The notes under the pieces are model-generated. The model was given only the letters and a program-made list of their open reading frames with translations. It was not told the DNA's origin and did not search any database. A stretch of 11,062 bases of DNA from Pleurotus ostreatus/Saccharomyces cerevisiae fusant (lineage: Eukaryota > Opisthokonta). The position numbers and the translations under genes are program-made. Within the stretch, counting starts at the first letter, position 1; every line of letters starts with the position of its first letter. Below, in pieces: positions 8,949-11,062 of the stretch. The DNA lies in contig JAMQCK010001182.1 of the NCBI GenBank assembly GCA_024196135.1, positions 1 to 11,062 of the forward strand. The letters run 5' to 3'.

Positions 8949-10444
8949 CTACTCGTCTATCTCTGACAGGTCGCTATCGGCATCTTCTGTACGCAACTCA
9001 TCCAACGTAGAATACATATTCAGTCCGTGTGCGAAGCGTACCTTCTCCCGCGCGTCAAACTCCCTCCTCTCAGCAGCCGTCAACTTTCCAAGGAACTCTT
9101 CCTTCGTCTGATAGCCTTGGTCTACCCACCGAAAAATCGCGCCGGCGGTGTATTGCGTTACCGAAAATCTAGTCTCGCGTGCTCCGATGGCCGTGTTGGA
9201 GTGTATAAGTAGACCGGACGGAATGGCGATGGTAGACCCGGGAGGGAACCGTATGACGAGGCGGAGGTCCCAGAGGATGAGGTGGCCACCTGCGTCGGGG
9301 TTGAATCTGCCCAGGGCGGTGATAGGACACCAACCCCACGCAAGATTCGCGTAGTCTCGATGGCGGAGGGAGATTGTACGAGGCCCGAAGTTGATGGTGA
9401 CGGCAGCCCATACGGTGGTTGGGAAGTTGAAGCTGATATCCGGGAGGCGATTCGAGAGAAGCTCGCAGTACTTCGCGTAGTGGGCAAACAAGAGAGGGGC
9501 CCAGTTGGCGATCACCCCAGTCGCGAAGCCGGCCAGGCGGATGAAGGCAATATGCGTGAGGAGGGCGATGAGGGTAGGTACGTTGGATGGCTCTTGGCTG
9601 ACCGGCATAGGACGCATCTGCCCGCCGCCATACGAGTGGCCTACAGCGATGGCGGGGAATACTCCCCGCCTGTGCTTCGTTTGTACGGTGCTGAACTTGA
9701 GCTTGGGGCGGGCGGCTTCAATGGCGTCGGCGAGGCTGGTGTGTTGGGCGGGCCAATCCTTCTGGTCTGGAGTGCCAGCAAGGACGGCGATAACCCGCCT
9801 CTTCTTGTCGAGGATAGGTACGGGTGTTCTATTTGATAGTCAGACTATGCGCCCGGGCGGTTGAAAGCGGGCAATGCTTACACGCCATCCCAGTTATACA
9901 GTTCGAAGTTGAAGGCCGACTGCGGGCCCACCAGGTCCTTGAGGCGGTAGACGCGCTTCCGCGTCTTCTCAGCCTTCTCCTCTCGCATCGCAGTGTAGCC
10001 AGTCCGCGTGATGCGTAGGCCCGCGAGTTTGGCCTTCGTCTTGATAGGACGAGCGAAGTCCACGAACTTGCGCCGGGCTGAAGGGCGCGCTGTGAGCTCC
10101 CATGGCTTCTTGTCCGCCTTCATGTGCGCGCGCTTCCGCCTGCGCTTCTCGTGAGACAATCGTTTGTCTCGCGACTTCGCGGCCGGCGAGTCAAGAGGTT
10201 GTGTTGAGGCGTTGGAAGTTGTCGAAGAGGATGCGCGAGATAGGATGGGAAAAGGGTTCTGGGCGGGTGGACAGGACTCGGCGTCATCTTCCACCGCGTC
10301 TTGAAGGTCGTAGTCGCCCTCGTCCTCCGAGTCCTCGTGCTCTTCGGCGCCATATGAGATGCTCAGTTCATCCAAGTCGACGTCGGTGTCGATAGTTGGT
10401 CCTTTCCATCCGCTTGGTAAAGTCTTGCCATGGCGAAGTTTCAT
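8949..10444 (-). CDS. TET/JBP-like Fe(II)/2OG dioxygenase-domain protein (2 exons, 480 aa)
   Basis: Exons on the minus strand are 10444-9882 and 9828-8949, joined by a 53-nt phase-2 intron (donor GTAAGC). The junction reads YNWDGV then TPVPILDKKRRVIAVLAG. An in-frame stop lies just upstream of the ATG. Residues 1-110 are acidic, then basic and probably disordered, with a possible nuclear signal (HEKRRRKRAHMKADKK). The catalytic double-stranded beta-helix is about 320-425: RHRDYANLAWGW gives the H-x-D pair (H344, D346), FPPGSTIAIPSG and LLIHSN give the distal H397, and RETRFSVTQYTAG gives a candidate 2-oxoglutarate arginine (R408). The C-terminus is an acidic tail, DADSDLSEIDE. The pattern fits a family I know to be abundant in Agaricomycetes. 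TET/JBP enzymes oxidise thymine or 5-methylcytosine in DNA; assignment to that branch rather than another 2OG oxygenase group is tentative. All apparent ligands are kept, so it may be active. Confidence 0.8.
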
Positions 10445-10899
10445 GATCCTAGGGTACTTTTAGCGCATGTAATAAGGTTTCGTGTGGTACATAGGCGGCA
10501 GGTGAACCTGACGCGACGCCGGCCTGCATTCAATCCAGAGTCCCAAGCTTGAGTCTCTCTCTCGTCCGCATGCCGACGCGCGTACAGTGGAAAAGATATA
10601 TCCGTAGCTACGAAGGAGCAACATCGTACGCACCTGTCAAGCCGGGGATACCTTAGCCTTGCAAGATGTGCGTCAGGTCAAAAGCAAGAGGCGCGTCGTG
10701 TACGATCGGGTCTCCACGTGTGCAAACGCGATCACGTGCCTTATGTTCCAGACCTTCCATTGTTCGCGAGTTCGAACCCAGCCATTTTTCGAGATGAAAG
10801 TCGCACTTTGGACGATTTCTCATTGAAATGCTCTATCGTTATGCAAAGTAAAGGTCAGGCTAGAGAGTATTTACTTCATAAGCCCTACTATTCAGAAAC
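10445..10899. promoter_or_regulatory. Intergenic promoter region upstream of the TET/JBP-like gene
   Basis: The 455 bp lie between the stop codon of the partial minus-strand gene (10900) and the ATG of the TET/JBP-like gene (10444), so they carry the former's 3' UTR and the latter's promoter. A GATATATC palindrome at 10595-10602, about 150 bp before the ATG, could serve as a TATA-like element, and two CACGTG sites are listed separately. No gene or RNA is supported here. Confidence 0.5.
10715..10738. promoter_or_regulatory. Paired CACGTG (E-box) sites
   Basis: Two perfect CACGTG palindromes occur at 10715-10720 and 10733-10738, with starts 18 bp apart, about 270-295 bp upstream of the TET/JBP-like start codon. 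CACGTG is the core bound by bHLH factors of the Cbf1/Pho4 type in fungi. The spacing places both on nearly the same helical face only approximately. Function is inferred from motif and position. Confidence 0.45.
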
Positions 10900-11062
10900 C
10901 TACGCCACAGAACTTCCTTCTCCTCGCTCTTCATTGTCCTCCACATCCATAGCGACGCCGTGTAGGCTCAGCGTGGACATAGCCTTACGTATCTTGGTGA
11001 CCGGACGCTCCTCGGAGTCTTCGACCAGAAGGCCGCGTGCAACGGGGGCGCGCTTCTTGGTG
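10900..11062 (-). CDS. 3' end of an unidentified gene (partial)
   Basis: Reading the minus strand from the window edge, 54 codons including a TAG stop at 10902-10900 are open: TKKRAPVARGLLVEDSEE, then a segment with KIRKAMSTLSLHGVAMDVED, ending in ERGEGSSVA. Codon use resembles the neighbouring genes (GTC, CGC, CTC, AAG preferred). The peptide is charged, with a basic start and an acidic end, and looks like the disordered C-terminus of a longer protein. No domain is recognisable in the part present. It is oriented in the same direction as the TET/JBP-like gene, which begins 455 bp further on. The function cannot be assigned from this fragment. Confidence 0.6.
   Translation of the reverse strand, partial: TKKRAPVARGLLVEDSEERPVTKIRKAMSTLSLHGVAMDVEDNEERGEGSSVA

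Noticed and set aside
8949..9617. ATG at 9617 as the start of the TET/JBP-like gene
   Set aside because: The frame continues upstream with family-like sequence (TPVPILDKKRRVIAVLAG) to an AG acceptor at 9830-9829, which joins in phase to the exon ending at 9882.
9282..9836. Plus-strand open frame of about 184 codons
   Set aside because: It is antisense to the TET/JBP-like coding exon, which carries clear catalytic motifs; the plus-strand translation is Gly/Glu/Arg-rich with no domain.
3289..10444. KDZ-type DNA transposon, which is associated with TET/JBP expansions in basidiomycetes
   Set aside because: I found no transposase-like coding sequence, cysteine-cluster domain or terminal inverted repeats in the window.
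10770..10779. GTTCGAACCC resembling a tRNA T-loop / B box
   Set aside because: The flanking arms do not pair (GCGAG against CCAGC) and no acceptor stem, D-arm or A box could be placed on either strand.

Overview
The window looks like nuclear DNA of a basidiomycete fungus, most likely an Agaricomycete. The genes are cut by many introns of 47-62 nt with GTRNG-type donors and short CTAAC/CTGAC-like branch sites. The protein families (lineage-expanded F-box, JmjC-like and TET/JBP-like oxygenase proteins) also fit that group. I saw no bacterial operon structure, rRNA, convincing tRNA, CRISPR array or transposase.

Layout: 1-386 holds no gene I can support. 387-2160 (minus) is a three-exon F-box protein. 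2161-3288 is intergenic. 3289-6995 (minus) is a 15-exon gene that I assembled by hand into one open 997-residue protein with a C-terminal JmjC-like Fe(II)/2-oxoglutarate oxygenase fold; its H-x-D...H iron ligands are present. 6996-7551 is a divergent promoter region. 7552-8822 (plus) is a five-exon DEDDy 3'-5' exonuclease of the WRN/RNase D type with a predicted C-terminal membrane anchor. After a 126-bp tail-to-tail gap, 8949-10444 (minus) is a two-exon 480-residue protein with a TET/JBP-like Fe(II)/2OG dioxygenase domain. 10445-10899 is intergenic and carries two CACGTG sites. 10900-11062 (minus) is the 3' end of a further gene that runs off the window.

The main point of interest is that two different putative Fe(II)/2OG oxygenases of chromatin or nucleic-acid type flank a DEDDy exonuclease, next to an F-box gene. 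The first oxygenase shares a divergent promoter with the exonuclease, and the second converges on it. Whether they act together is inference. Both oxygenases end in similar acidic Ser-Asp-Leu tails. The JmjC-like gene carries seven consecutive frame-preserving exons that encode a low-complexity linker. All splice models were built by reading the sequence; the reading frame stays open across every junction listed.
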